DNA of 64,000 nt from UBA11475 sp045655805. Its GTDB lineage: Bacteria > Bacillota > Clostridia > Christensenellales > Borkfalkiaceae. Position 1 is the stretch's first letter. Every line of letters starts with the position of its first letter. Below the pieces are notes generated by a model. The model was not told the origin of the DNA, did no database searches, and saw nothing but the letters and a program-made list of their open reading frames with translations. Both the position numbers and the translations under genes were made by a program. Shown here in pieces: positions 1 through 8,625 of this stretch. The stretch is from assembly GCA_045655805.1 (NCBI GenBank), contig JAZOPZ010000018.1:112202-176201 (forward strand), written 5' to 3'.

Positions 1-1800
1 ACTTACCAAACTGTTATTTGCCACCGTTTGCCAAGGCTCGTTAAAACACCAATTTATCGCCATAGAACAAACTGGCCATTGTTTGCGCATTTCCTCAAAC
101 AAGGCTCTATAAGAAATCGTTTGAATAAATCGCGTTTTATTGCAAAGGTCTTCAATCCCGTCGTACCCACCGAAGTAATATTCTACTTCAGGAATTCTTA
201 CCCAACTGTCTTCTATCCAAGAGTCGAACCCGTGGTGTTCCTTCCATACGGGATTTTTAGGGTTACAATCGTTTATATCTTCCTCACTCATAAACGTGCG
301 CAAATAATTTATATCTGCCATTGATGGTGAGCCAAATTCCGTATAAGCAGTATTTTTACTGTTAATAAAATCGGTTATAACCTCTCTACCCGTAGTTTCG
401 TCATAATTTACGTAATGCCCGTGCGACATCCCGTACAACGGTGAAGTCATATTAAAAGGCGTAAATCTATCGTGTTGATAACATAAACTGCCCAACAACC
501 TTAACACGTGATGTTGTTCAGTCATTCTAGACCAACCGTTGAAAAGTTCATTCCCACCACACCACATAACTAAGCAAGGGTGCGTCCTTAAAGCGCAAAT
601 TATAGAAGTAGCCTCTTTTTCAATCACGGCGAGCAAACCGTCGTCATCGGGATACTCGTTACACGCCAGCGGAAATTCTTGCCAAACCATTATACCGTAC
701 TCGTCGCAAATATCGTAAAAACACGGCTTATTGATAGGTCCGCCACCGTGCACCCTAATAATATTCATATTAGCATCGCGAATCAACGTTAACAGTTTGC
801 GAATATCTTCTTCAGTCGTTCTACCTATAAAAATATCGGTATTAACCCAGTTAGTGCCTTTTGCAAAAATTCGTCTACCGTTAATTTCTAAAGTAGCCGG
901 CGCAGTAGACCTACCTTTAGGGAAATCGCTAGGCATATCCCAAGCCCCAGCGTTCATAACCAATTTACTTCTTCTAAAGCCTAACTTACGGCTTTTTTCG
1001 TGAACAACTTTACCGTCAACCAACGTCTTTGCTTTAAGCGTATATAAGTGTTGTTCACCATAACCCACGGGGTTCCAAAGTTTTGGATTTACTACCGTAA
1101 TTTCAGCGCTTGCATTTTTATCAACTGCATTAACAGTCGCAACGGCAACTGTTTTTGTATCGTATAAAACTTCAAACACAACGGCGCAGTCCACACCAAC
1201 CTTTGCATTAGCCAAAACTGTTACCGTATTAAAATCGTCCGAAAGTCTATAACTAGTCTCAACGTTTTCCACACAAACGGAAGGTAAAACTTCAAGATAG
1301 GCATCTTGCCAAATACCCATAGATATTACCCTTGGATGATAATCCCACCCGTAACAAACGCAAGGCTTAAAACTCTTGCTTGCCTGGTCACGGCAGTTTG
1401 AATCATCACATTTAGGCGCAGGCAAAATTTTAACCTTTAAAGTTGCTTTTTTGCTAGAATAATTGCTAACGTCTAAACGAATAGGAGCAAACATTCCCTC
1501 GTCTTTAACTTTCAACTCGTCGTTTATATAAATTTCGTACGAGTAGTCAATTGCATCGAAACACAAAAAAGCCTTTTGATTATCTTCTAAAGAAAAATCA
1601 AGTTCTGTGCGATAAACCCAAAAAGCATCTTCCATCCATTTGTAATCACGGCAATTAAGCCCGTTTGCTATCGGTGGAAAGTTATGCGCCTTTGCGTAAT
1701 CGTATTGGCAATTACCAGGTACTTCAGCGTCAAAATATTCAGTAAGCTCGGCGGTTTCGCTAAGAGAATACCCCAACTTAAATTTTAATTCTTTTTTCAT
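1..1800 (-). CDS. Glycoside hydrolase family 2 (beta-mannosidase-like), cut by the window edge
   Basis: Open from the ATG at 1800 to base 1 with no stop, so 600 residues are visible and the C-terminus lies outside. The GH2 plan is readable: an N-terminal jelly-roll (about residues 10-170), an Ig-like sandwich (about 175-280), then a TIM barrel beginning near RIFAKGTNWV (311-319). The acid/base Glu is probably E418 in WCGGNEL and the nucleophile E488 in YTEFGS. No signal peptide is seen, so it likely acts on imported oligosaccharides in the cytoplasm. It starts 55 nt after the fucosidase stop, which implies one operon for glycan breakdown. Beta-mannosidase is the best guess; beta-galactosidase or glucuronidase specificity cannot be excluded. 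Confidence 0.85.
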   Translation of the reverse strand, partial: MKKELKFKLGYSLSETAELTEYFDAEVPGNCQYDYAKAHNFPPIANGLNCRDYKWMEDAFWVYRTELDFSLEDNQKAFLCFDAIDYSYEIYINDELKVKDEGMFAPIRLDVSNYSSKKATLKVKILPAPKCDDSNCRDQASKSFKPCVCYGWDYHPRVISMGIWQDAYLEVLPSVCVENVETSYRLSDDFNTVTVLANAKVGVDCAVVFEVLYDTKTVAVATVNAVDKNASAEITVVNPKLWNPVGYGEQHLYTLKAKTLVDGKVVHEKSRKLGFRRSKLVMNAGAWDMPSDFPKGRSTAPATLEINGRRIFAKGTNWVNTDIFIGRTTEEDIRKLLTLIRDANMNIIRVHGGGPINKPCFYDICDEYGIMVWQEFPLACNEYPDDDGLLAVIEKEATSIICALRTHPCLVMWCGGNELFNGWSRMTEQHHVLRLLGSLCYQHDRFTPFNMTSPLYGMSHGHYVNYDETTGREVITDFINSKNTAYTEFGSPSMADINYLRTFMSEEDINDCNPKNPVWKEHHGFDSWIEDSWVRIPEVEYYFGGYDGIEDLCNKTRFIQTISYRALFEEMRKQWPVCSMAINWCFNEPWQTVANNSLVS

Positions 1801-1855
1801 AGTATTTCCTTTTCATTTGGTTGGTTTTCACAATACCGTTTATACAAAAACGCTA

Positions 1856-3043
1856 CTACCACTTAATTTTAATAATAATTGGTTCAGAAGAGAATTTATC
1901 AACAGGTATACCCCTAAAGTGCAAATACTCAAGGGCTTTACCTTCTTCAAACTCACAAAATTCAGGCAACAATTCAACGCAATATTCTAGTTTTTTGCCG
2001 TTGTTCATTAGCACAACAGCCTTCGGCATAGACGGATAGTTAGTAATTGCCACGCTATCCGAAATCAAGCCGTTATAAAAATGCAAATATGTATATTCAT
2101 CGTCCTTTGTTGCAATATACTCATTGTGCATTACACCGTAATCAAAAGAATCTTCTTCAGCCTTAAGCGACGGTTTAACCTTGTTGTACCACTTTGCAAC
2201 TTTATTAAAACGCTTTAAATACTTTCTTTGTATCACCCCTTTTTCATCGGGGCCAACGTTTAATATATAACTTGCTCCCATAGCCATCATTTTATCTATC
2301 GAAGAAAGTAAGAATTTAATCGAATAAAAATCTTCCCTTTCCCTATACCCCCAACTTTGTTCGCCAACAGAGTTGCAGGCTTCCGTCATACGAGTAAATC
2401 GCTTACCGTCTAGACTTTGATATTCCCTTTCAGGCGTAGTAAAATCCCCACTATCCCAACCACGGTCGTTAATATAAATATCAGGTTGAAGTTTTCTAAC
2501 TAATTCGTTTAACGATTTATCTTCAACACACGGTGGAATATCCCAAAAGAAGGTATATATTTTACCATAATTAGTTAAAAGTTCGGTAACTTGATTTTTA
2601 ATATATCCTATATAGTCATGAATGTCAGGCTTATCTTTATTAACGGCGTGCCATTGGTGAGAAGAGTTCGGATTATATCCTTTTTTATAATTCCAGTCAG
2701 GGTTAGAATAATATAAAGAAAGTCTCATATCGTACTTGGCACAAGCGTCAGAAAGTTCTTTTAAAATATCCTTACCATACGGAGTATTTGTAATTTTATA
2801 ATCGGTATATTTACTGTCCCACATACAAAAACCGTCGTGGTGTTTTGTTGTAAAGCAAATATATTCAACACCTGCTTTTTTAGCCATTTTAACCCACTTT
2901 TCAGCGTTATATTTAGTTGGATTAAACTTTTTCGCCAACCCTTCATACTCTATCTTATCCATTGAATATCTTGCCAAAGATTGTTCTTGCAAACCAGTCA
3001 TTGCATAAATACCCCAATGCACAAACATACCAAACTTGTTCAT
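1856..3043 (-). CDS. Alpha-L-fucosidase, GH29 family
   Basis: 395 residues. It opens directly with the GH29 barrel (FGMFVHWG at 4-11), followed by FTTKHHDGF (64-72), LYYSNPDWN (110-118) and the late LNVGPDEKG (261-269), all hallmarks of GH29. The nucleophile Asp is probably D168 in FFWDIPP, by position; the acid/base residue is not assigned. There is no signal peptide, which points to cytoplasmic hydrolysis of fucosylated oligosaccharides. It is the first gene of an operon with the GH2 enzyme and has its own promoter at 3073-3101. The start ATG at 3043 is preceded by only a weak GGGAT ribosome site. The C-terminal region after about residue 290 is short, so only a compact beta-sandwich is present. 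Confidence 0.88.
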   Translation of the reverse strand: MNKFGMFVHWGIYAMTGLQEQSLARYSMDKIEYEGLAKKFNPTKYNAEKWVKMAKKAGVEYICFTTKHHDGFCMWDSKYTDYKITNTPYGKDILKELSDACAKYDMRLSLYYSNPDWNYKKGYNPNSSHQWHAVNKDKPDIHDYIGYIKNQVTELLTNYGKIYTFFWDIPPCVEDKSLNELVRKLQPDIYINDRGWDSGDFTTPEREYQSLDGKRFTRMTEACNSVGEQSWGYREREDFYSIKFLLSSIDKMMAMGASYILNVGPDEKGVIQRKYLKRFNKVAKWYNKVKPSLKAEEDSFDYGVMHNEYIATKDDEYTYLHFYNGLISDSVAITNYPSMPKAVVLMNNGKKLEYCVELLPEFCEFEEGKALEYLHFRGIPVDKFSSEPIIIKIKW

Positions 3044-3072
3044 AAATCGTTATCCCAATAGTTTTTTGCACA

Positions 3073-3101
3073 ATTATACCATACAAAACAACAAATATCA
3101 A
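3073..3101 (-). promoter_or_regulatory. Sigma-A promoter of the GH29-GH2 operon
   Basis: On the minus strand TTGATA (3101-3096), a 17-bp spacer and TATAAT (3078-3073), 30 nt before the fucosidase ATG. No clear dyad overlaps it. Confidence 0.7.
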
Positions 3102-3200
3102 TGCACAAAGTTGATAAAACACAGTTTTTGATGAATTTTTTACATTGACAGCACATATTAGCAATGTTAAAATTTCAGTACAAATATAAAATAATTTTTG

Positions 3201-3232
3201 GTATTTACATTTAACCGTAAATACGTTAAAAT
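3201..3232 (+). promoter_or_regulatory. Promoter with inverted-repeat operator for the GH20-type gene
   Basis: TTTACA (3204-3209), 17 bp, TAAAAT (3227-3232). A perfect 8-bp inverted repeat, GTATTTAC at 3201-3208 and GTAAATAC at 3217-3224, covers the -35 box and spacer, as expected for a repressor site. A second overlapping pair, TTTAAC (3210-3215) and GTTAAA (3225-3230), is also present. An AGGGAG ribosome site follows just before the ATG at 3260. Confidence 0.65.
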
Positions 3233-3259
3233 GTTTATAGTAAAAAAAGGGAGATCATT

Positions 3260-4900
3260 ATGAAATTTAACATCGATTTTAACTACTTCGGCATAATGCT
3301 TGAATGTTCAAGAAACGCCGTACCTAACATTAAGTTTTTGAAGGGATATATAGACGACATTGCAAAGATGGGCTACAACTGCTTGCAACTATATACTGAA
3401 GAAACTTATGAATTAGACGACGAACCAATGTTTGGATATCTTCGTGGTAGATTCACTAAAGACGAACTTAAAGAAATCAATGCCTACGGCAAAGAAAAAG
3501 GTGTTGAAATTATGCCTTGCATACAAACGCTTGCCCACCTTAACTGTGCCGTAAGATGGTATCCATACTGCGCGCATACTGATTGCAACGATATTTTACT
3601 TATCGACGACGATAGAACTTACGCGCTTATTGAAAAAATGATTTCTACTATGCGTGAGTGTTTTGATACCGAATATATTCATATCGGTATGGATGAAGCG
3701 CATATGGTCGGGCTTGGCAAATATCTTGACAAGCACGGCTACAAAGACCGTTTTGAAATTTTAACCCACCACTTAAGAAAGGTTATAGAAATCGTTAAAA
3801 AATACAACTTCAAACCAATGATGTGGTCGGATATGTTCTTCCGCCTTGCAAACGATGGTCAATATTATAGCAGGAAACCTTTCAATTTCCCTGAAAGTCT
3901 TTTCGACGCCGTTCCAAGTGAAGTTGCCCTTTGCTACTGGGATTATTATTCAAAAGATAAAGAACTTTACGACAATATGTTCCGTGAACATAAGCGCTTT
4001 AACAACGAAATTTGGTTTGCAGGTGGTTGTTGGTCTTGGGGTGGCTTTACACCGTCCAACTACACTAGTATGGAGGCTCACTCTTACGCGATCCCATCGT
4101 GTAAAGAATTCGGCGTTAAAAACGTACTTATCACAAGTTGGGGCGACAACGGGCACGAAACTTCTAAACTCGCAACCCACGCGTCGTTATTCCACGTTAT
4201 TTGCCTTGCAAAAGGCATTACCGACGTAACCGTTATGGATGAAGAATTCAAAAAGTTATTCGGTATTTCAATGCAAGACGCATTAAAACTTGACTACGCT
4301 AACGAAATCCAGCGTCACAACTCACTATTTGATTTTGTCGGCGCAGACGCAAACAATCCGTCAAAATATATGCTCTATAACGACCCACTTATGGGCATCT
4401 ACGATTCTACGGTAAATAGAACTGCTCAAAACGATTATAAGCGCTATGCAAAAGAACTTTTAAACTACGTCAATAATGAAAAGTTCGGTTACGCTTTCGA
4501 TACACAACAAAAACTTTGCGACGTTTTATCTATCAAATACGCGCTCGGCGTTAAGACTAGAAAGGCTTACCTTGCAGGCGATAAAGACGCTCTTAAAAAG
4601 ATAGTTAACAAATACAAACTCTTAAACAAAAAACTTATCGCGTTTATTGATGCCTTCAAAAAACAATGGTTTATCGAAAACAAACCTTTCGGTTTTGAAG
4701 TTCAAGATGCAAGACTTGGTGGTCTTTTACAAAGACTTAAAACTTGTTCAGAACGCATCGTCGCTTATATCAACGGCGAAATTGATAGCATCCCTGAACT
4801 TGAACAAACTATTGAAGTCGCTTGGCTCAATCCAAAACTCAAAGGCAAAACGTTATACTTGAACAATTATACCAAAAATATTACCTCTAGCGTTATGTAG
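3260..4900 (+). CDS. GH20-type beta-N-acetylhexosaminidase-like protein
   Basis: 546 residues, starting at ATG 3260 with AGGGAG upstream. The barrel contains YIHIGMDEAH (139-148); D145-E146 match the Asp-Glu catalytic pair of GH20 enzymes that use substrate-assisted catalysis on N-acetylhexosaminides. Other barrel pieces are MGYNCLQLYTEETYE, a cis-pair GVEIMPCIQTLAH and FKPMMWSDMFFR. There is no signal peptide and no separate N-terminal GH20b domain, so it is a cytoplasmic variant. It is divergent from the fucosidase/GH2 operon, consistent with joint use of mucin-type or N-glycan fragments. The exact sugar is not determined. Confidence 0.78.
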   Translation: MKFNIDFNYFGIMLECSRNAVPNIKFLKGYIDDIAKMGYNCLQLYTEETYELDDEPMFGYLRGRFTKDELKEINAYGKEKGVEIMPCIQTLAHLNCAVRWYPYCAHTDCNDILLIDDDRTYALIEKMISTMRECFDTEYIHIGMDEAHMVGLGKYLDKHGYKDRFEILTHHLRKVIEIVKKYNFKPMMWSDMFFRLANDGQYYSRKPFNFPESLFDAVPSEVALCYWDYYSKDKELYDNMFREHKRFNNEIWFAGGCWSWGGFTPSNYTSMEAHSYAIPSCKEFGVKNVLITSWGDNGHETSKLATHASLFHVICLAKGITDVTVMDEEFKKLFGISMQDALKLDYANEIQRHNSLFDFVGADANNPSKYMLYNDPLMGIYDSTVNRTAQNDYKRYAKELLNYVNNEKFGYAFDTQQKLCDVLSIKYALGVKTRKAYLAGDKDALKKIVNKYKLLNKKLIAFIDAFKKQWFIENKPFGFEVQDARLGGLLQRLKTCSERIVAYINGEIDSIPELEQTIEVAWLNPKLKGKTLYLNNYTKNITSSVM

Positions 4901-4911
4901 TCACACCTAAA

Positions 4912-4936
4912 AACGGTCAACTTTCACGATACCGTT
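4912..4936. repeat. 25-nt imperfect palindrome, copy 1
   Basis: AACGGT at 4912-4917 and ACCGTT at 4931-4936 enclose 13 nt (CAACTTTCACGAT). The same 25-nt frame recurs at 16608 and 36171. It lies between the GH20-type stop and the intrinsic terminator. Confidence 0.6.
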
Positions 4937-4963
4937 CCTAACCAAACCCGTATTTACGCAAAC

Positions 4964-4990
4964 AAAAAGCCCCTATCCCAGGGGCTTTTT
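4964..4990. terminator. Bidirectional intrinsic terminator
   Basis: AAAAAGCCCC (4964-4973), 7-nt loop, GGGGCTTTTT (4981-4990). It serves the GH20-type gene on plus and hpt on minus, which converge here. Confidence 0.9.
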
Positions 4991-4997
4991 AATTTAT

Positions 4998-5552
4998 TTA
5001 TGATTGCTTATATTCTGCTATGTAAGGTAAGTTTCTGTAATGTTCAGCACAATCAAGACCATACCCTATTACGAAGTAATCAGGTATAGTGAACAAAGCG
5101 TAATCAGCCTTAAAATCAACCAATCTTCTTTCAGGCTTATCTAAAAGCGTTATAACCCTTAAAGAGTGTGGGTTGCGTCCTTTAAGTAATTTTACGATAT
5201 CTTTAAGCGTTCTGCCAGTATCGATAATATCTTCAATAATAACCACGTCGTAGCCCTCGATACTCTTTGCAATGTCCATAACGATTTTTACGTTACCAGA
5301 AGATTCAGTACCTGCGTAATAACTTTTAGCGCACATAAAATCAATTTCACAAGGAACGGTAACCGCACGACAAATATCAGCCATAAACACGAAAGCGCCT
5401 TTTAATACGCTAACGAGCAATAAAGGGTGACCGTCGTACCAACTGTCAATCAACTTGCCAGCCTTTTCAATTTCCGTCTTAATTTCGTCAGCCGTAATAA
5501 CTACTCTTTTAATCTTTTCTTCGTAATTCTTTAGTAATAACTCTTTAGACAT
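4998..5552 (-). CDS. hpt: Hypoxanthine phosphoribosyltransferase
   Basis: 184 residues, full length for the bacterial family. It converts hypoxanthine or guanine plus PRPP to IMP or GMP in purine salvage. The PRPP-binding motif VVIIEDIIDTGRTL lies at about residues 103-116, with E107/D108 and D111. The flexible-loop region SYYAGTESSG (77-86) and the base-contact KADYALFTIPDYFVIGYGLD near the C-terminus also fit. The start ATG 5552 has AAAGGA upstream and its own promoter at 5581-5609. It forms a monocistronic unit ended by the shared terminator at 4964-4990. Confidence 0.93.
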   Translation of the reverse strand: MSKELLLKNYEEKIKRVVITADEIKTEIEKAGKLIDSWYDGHPLLLVSVLKGAFVFMADICRAVTVPCEIDFMCAKSYYAGTESSGNVKIVMDIAKSIEGYDVVIIEDIIDTGRTLKDIVKLLKGRNPHSLRVITLLDKPERRLVDFKADYALFTIPDYFVIGYGLDCAEHYRNLPYIAEYKQS

Positions 5553-5580
5553 AGCCTAGTCCTTTTCAAGCGTTTTTATG

Positions 5581-5609
5581 ATTGTACCACAAATTAAAAT
5601 ATTTTTCAA
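5581..5609 (-). promoter_or_regulatory. Sigma-A promoter of hpt
   Basis: On minus: TTGAAA (5609-5604), 17 bp, TACAAT (5586-5581). The transcript would have a leader of about 22 nt. Confidence 0.75.
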
Positions 5610-5662
5610 CAATAAACGCTATTTTATTAACCAATGCCGTTAAAAAACAAACGCTAATATTG

Positions 5663-5774
5663 CTAAACTTTAAAAACGTCGCCGTCGTTTGGCATTACAA
5701 ACTCAAACGGATAATTTTTAGCCTCTTGTTTCAGACGGAACCCCGTGTGAAGTACCGTAAAAATGAAGTTTCAT
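5663..5774 (-). pseudogene. Remnant of an MBL-fold metallohydrolase gene (both ends kept, middle lost)
   Basis: Downstream of uvrA on the same strand, an AGGAAA ribosome site precedes ATG 5774. The reading MKLHFYGTSHGVPSETRG then stops at TAA 5718-5720. The GTSHGVP start is typical of small MBL-fold hydrolases. In the next frame the DNA reads LKQEAKNYPFEFVMPNDGDVFKV up to TAG 5663-5665, which resembles a C-terminal tail. The simplest reading is an internal deletion of most of a roughly 250-codon gene with a frame change at the join. Both matches are by eye and short, so chance similarity is possible. Confidence 0.4.
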
Positions 5775-5802
5775 AATTTCCTACAATAAAACACTTTTAG
5801 CG

Positions 5803-8622
5803 TTAGTTAGCCAAAATGTTTTTCAAAAATTGCCCCGTATAACTTTGCTCAACGGCTGAAATTTCTTCAGGCGTACCACAAGCAATAACCGTACCACCAC
5901 CGTCGCCACCTTCAGGGCCTAAATCAATTAAGTAATCGGAAATTTTAATCACGTCAAGATTGTGTTCAATGACCAAAACCGTATTACCACCGTCACGCAA
6001 ACGCCTTAAAATAGAACAAAGTTTTTCCACGTCGTAAGAATGCAACCCAGTAGTTGGTTCATCCAAAATATACAAGGTTTTACCCGTAGAACGCTTTGCA
6101 AGTTCAGTCGCAAGTTTAACTCTTTGCGCCTCGCCACCCGAAAGCGTAGTAGAACTTTGTCCAAGTTTAATATACCCAAGACCGACGTCTTGTAAAGTCT
6201 TAATTTTGTTGTAAATAGACGGTATAGATTCAAAAAAGTCAACTGCTTCGTCAACCGTCATATCTAATACTTCGGCAATATTTTTGCCCTTATACCTAAC
6301 GTTAAGCGTTTCACGATTATAACGCAAACCGTGGCACACTTCACAAGGTACGTAAACGTCGGGCAAAAAGTGCATTTCAATCTTCATAACGCCGTCACCC
6401 GAACAATGTTCACAACGGCCACCTGCCACGTTAAAGGAAAATCTACCCGCTTTATACCCACGCGTTTTAGCGTCTGGCGTAGAGGCAAAAAGTTCTCTAA
6501 TTTGCGTAAACACCCCCGTATAAGTTGCAGGATTAGAACGTGGCGTTCTACCAATCGGTTGTTGGTCAATAGCGATAACGCTGTCAAAATACTCAACGCC
6601 GTCAACCCTGTCAAAGTTAGTAAGTTCTACCTTTGCCCTAGAAACTACGCTATGCACGGCAGGTAAAACCACTTCGTTAACGAGCGAACTTTTACCACTC
6701 CCCGAAACGCCGGTTACGGTAGTAATAAGCCCCACCGGTATTTTTACGTCGATATTTTTTAAGTTATTTTGTCTTGCTCCGTAAACTTCAAGCCACTTGC
6801 CTTGTGGTTTAACCCTTTCTTTAGGCACTTCTATTTTTCTTCTGCCCGAAAGATAATCCCCCGTGATTGAACGAGGTTCAGCGCAAATATCCTCAACTAA
6901 GCCTTGTGCCACGATTTCACCCCCGTGAACGCCTGCGCCAACGCCGATATCTACTATATAATCTGCCGAACGCATAGTGTCCTCGTCGTGCTCAACGACG
7001 ATAAGAGTGTTGCCTAAATCACGCAAGTGTTTTAATGTAGAAATAAGTTTTTGATTATCTCTTTGGTGCAAACCTATACTCGGCTCATCCAAAACGTATA
7101 ATACGCCTGCAAGCCCACTACCTATTTGAGTAGCAAGCCTTATTCTTTGAGATTCCCCACCAGAAAGCGTTGACGCCGTCCTTGCCAAAGTCAAATACCC
7201 TAAACCTACGTCGTTTAAGAATTGAACTCTAGCGTTAATCTCTTTTAATATAGGTTTAGCGATAGTTTTTTGACTTTCAGAAAGCGTCAAGTTATTAAAA
7301 AACTCACCTAAATTACAAATAGCAGTTTCGGTAACTTCCGATATATTTTTACCACCAACTAAAACCGATAAAGCATTTTTATTTAACCTTTTACCGTTAC
7401 AAGTCGGGCAGTTAGTAGTAACCATATACCTTTCAATTTCCATCTTGGTATAATCACTAGTCGTTTCTCCGTATCTACGTTCAAGGTTTGGTATTATACC
7501 CTCGTACCTACCTTTAAAACTTCCCTTCGAAGTCGCCGTCTCGTAAGTATACTCGATCTTTTCACCGTCGTTGCCGTAAAGTATCAAGTCGATTATATCT
7601 TGTGGTAGGTCTTTGACAGGTACGTCCATGCTGAAATCGTACCGTTTAGCGAGCGCCGACAAATACATTTGAGCCATTTTTGCGCTGTCCAAATTCCAAC
7701 CCGTAACGTTCATAGCGCCCTCACGCAAGGTCTTGTTTTTGTCCTTAACGATAAGGTTTGGGTCTATGCGTTTTCTTACCCCCAACCCTGAACAGTCAGG
7801 GCACGCACCGAACGGATTATTAAAGGAAAATAATCTCGGCTCAATTTCTTCAATATTGATGCCACAGTCAGGGCAAGCGTATTTAGTCGAATACAATTCA
7901 TCCTCGCCGTTACACTCGATAACAACTAAACCGTCAGCAAGTTTTAAGGCGCTTTCAACACTGTCCCAAAGGCGCTTTTCCACGCCGTCCTTAACTACTA
8001 AACGGTCGATAATAACGCTTATGTTATGCTTATTATTTTTTTCAAGATTTATATCTTCGTCAAGGTCGTAAGTTATTCCGTCGATTTGAACTCTCACGAA
8101 CCCACTTTTACGATAGCCCTCAAGTTCCTTTTTATACTCGCCCTTCCTCCCACGAACGACTGGCGCTTTAACGATAATTTTTGCGCCTTGACCTTTTTCT
8201 ATAATTTTATCGCAAATTTGGTCGGTAGTTTGCCTGTCTATTTTTTTACCACAATTAGGGCAATGAGGCTCGCCAATCCTTGCGAACAAAAGACGCAAAT
8301 AGTCGTAAATTTCCGTTACCGTACCAACAGTTGAGCGTGGATTATGCGAAGTGGTCTTTTGGTCGATTGAAATTGCAGGCGACAATCCTTCGATAAGGTC
8401 CACGTCAGGCTTGTCCATTTGCCCTAAAAACATACGAGCGTAACTTGAAAGACTTTCAACGTAGCGCCTTTGCCCTTCAGCGTAAATGGTATCGAAAACG
8501 AGCGTAGATTTACCCGAACCCGAAAGCCCCGTAAACACCGTCAAAGTATCGCGTGGGATTTGAAGATTTATATTTTTAAGATTATTTTCTCTAGCACCTT
8601 TTACGGTGATGTATTTTTGCAT
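5803..8622 (-). CDS. uvrA: UvrABC excinuclease subunit A
   Basis: 939 residues, standard length. UvrA is the dimeric damage-sensing ATPase of nucleotide excision repair that loads UvrB. The first Walker A is GLSGSGKS at 32-39, followed by the Zn-binding CPNCGKK segment, paired CPDC motifs, an LSGGESQRIRLA signature, the second Walker A GVSGSGKSS, a zinc finger CEHCSGDGVMKIEMHFLPD and the second LSGGEAQRVKLA signature. It starts 3 nt after the uvrB stop, so the two subunits are co-transcribed and probably translationally coupled. Confidence 0.97.
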   Translation of the reverse strand: MQKYITVKGARENNLKNINLQIPRDTLTVFTGLSGSGKSTLVFDTIYAEGQRRYVESLSSYARMFLGQMDKPDVDLIEGLSPAISIDQKTTSHNPRSTVGTVTEIYDYLRLLFARIGEPHCPNCGKKIDRQTTDQICDKIIEKGQGAKIIVKAPVVRGRKGEYKKELEGYRKSGFVRVQIDGITYDLDEDINLEKNNKHNISVIIDRLVVKDGVEKRLWDSVESALKLADGLVVIECNGEDELYSTKYACPDCGINIEEIEPRLFSFNNPFGACPDCSGLGVRKRIDPNLIVKDKNKTLREGAMNVTGWNLDSAKMAQMYLSALAKRYDFSMDVPVKDLPQDIIDLILYGNDGEKIEYTYETATSKGSFKGRYEGIIPNLERRYGETTSDYTKMEIERYMVTTNCPTCNGKRLNKNALSVLVGGKNISEVTETAICNLGEFFNNLTLSESQKTIAKPILKEINARVQFLNDVGLGYLTLARTASTLSGGESQRIRLATQIGSGLAGVLYVLDEPSIGLHQRDNQKLISTLKHLRDLGNTLIVVEHDEDTMRSADYIVDIGVGAGVHGGEIVAQGLVEDICAEPRSITGDYLSGRRKIEVPKERVKPQGKWLEVYGARQNNLKNIDVKIPVGLITTVTGVSGSGKSSLVNEVVLPAVHSVVSRAKVELTNFDRVDGVEYFDSVIAIDQQPIGRTPRSNPATYTGVFTQIRELFASTPDAKTRGYKAGRFSFNVAGGRCEHCSGDGVMKIEMHFLPDVYVPCEVCHGLRYNRETLNVRYKGKNIAEVLDMTVDEAVDFFESIPSIYNKIKTLQDVGLGYIKLGQSSTTLSGGEAQRVKLATELAKRSTGKTLYILDEPTTGLHSYDVEKLCSILRRLRDGGNTVLVIEHNLDVIKISDYLIDLGPEGGDGGGTVIACGTPEEISAVEQSYTGQFLKNILAN

Positions 8623-8625
8623 AAA

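Noticed and set aside
3950..4180. Antisense frames inside the GH20-type gene and similar antisense frames in other genes
   Set aside because: They mirror codon periodicity of the real genes, lack ribosome sites and show no recognisable domains.
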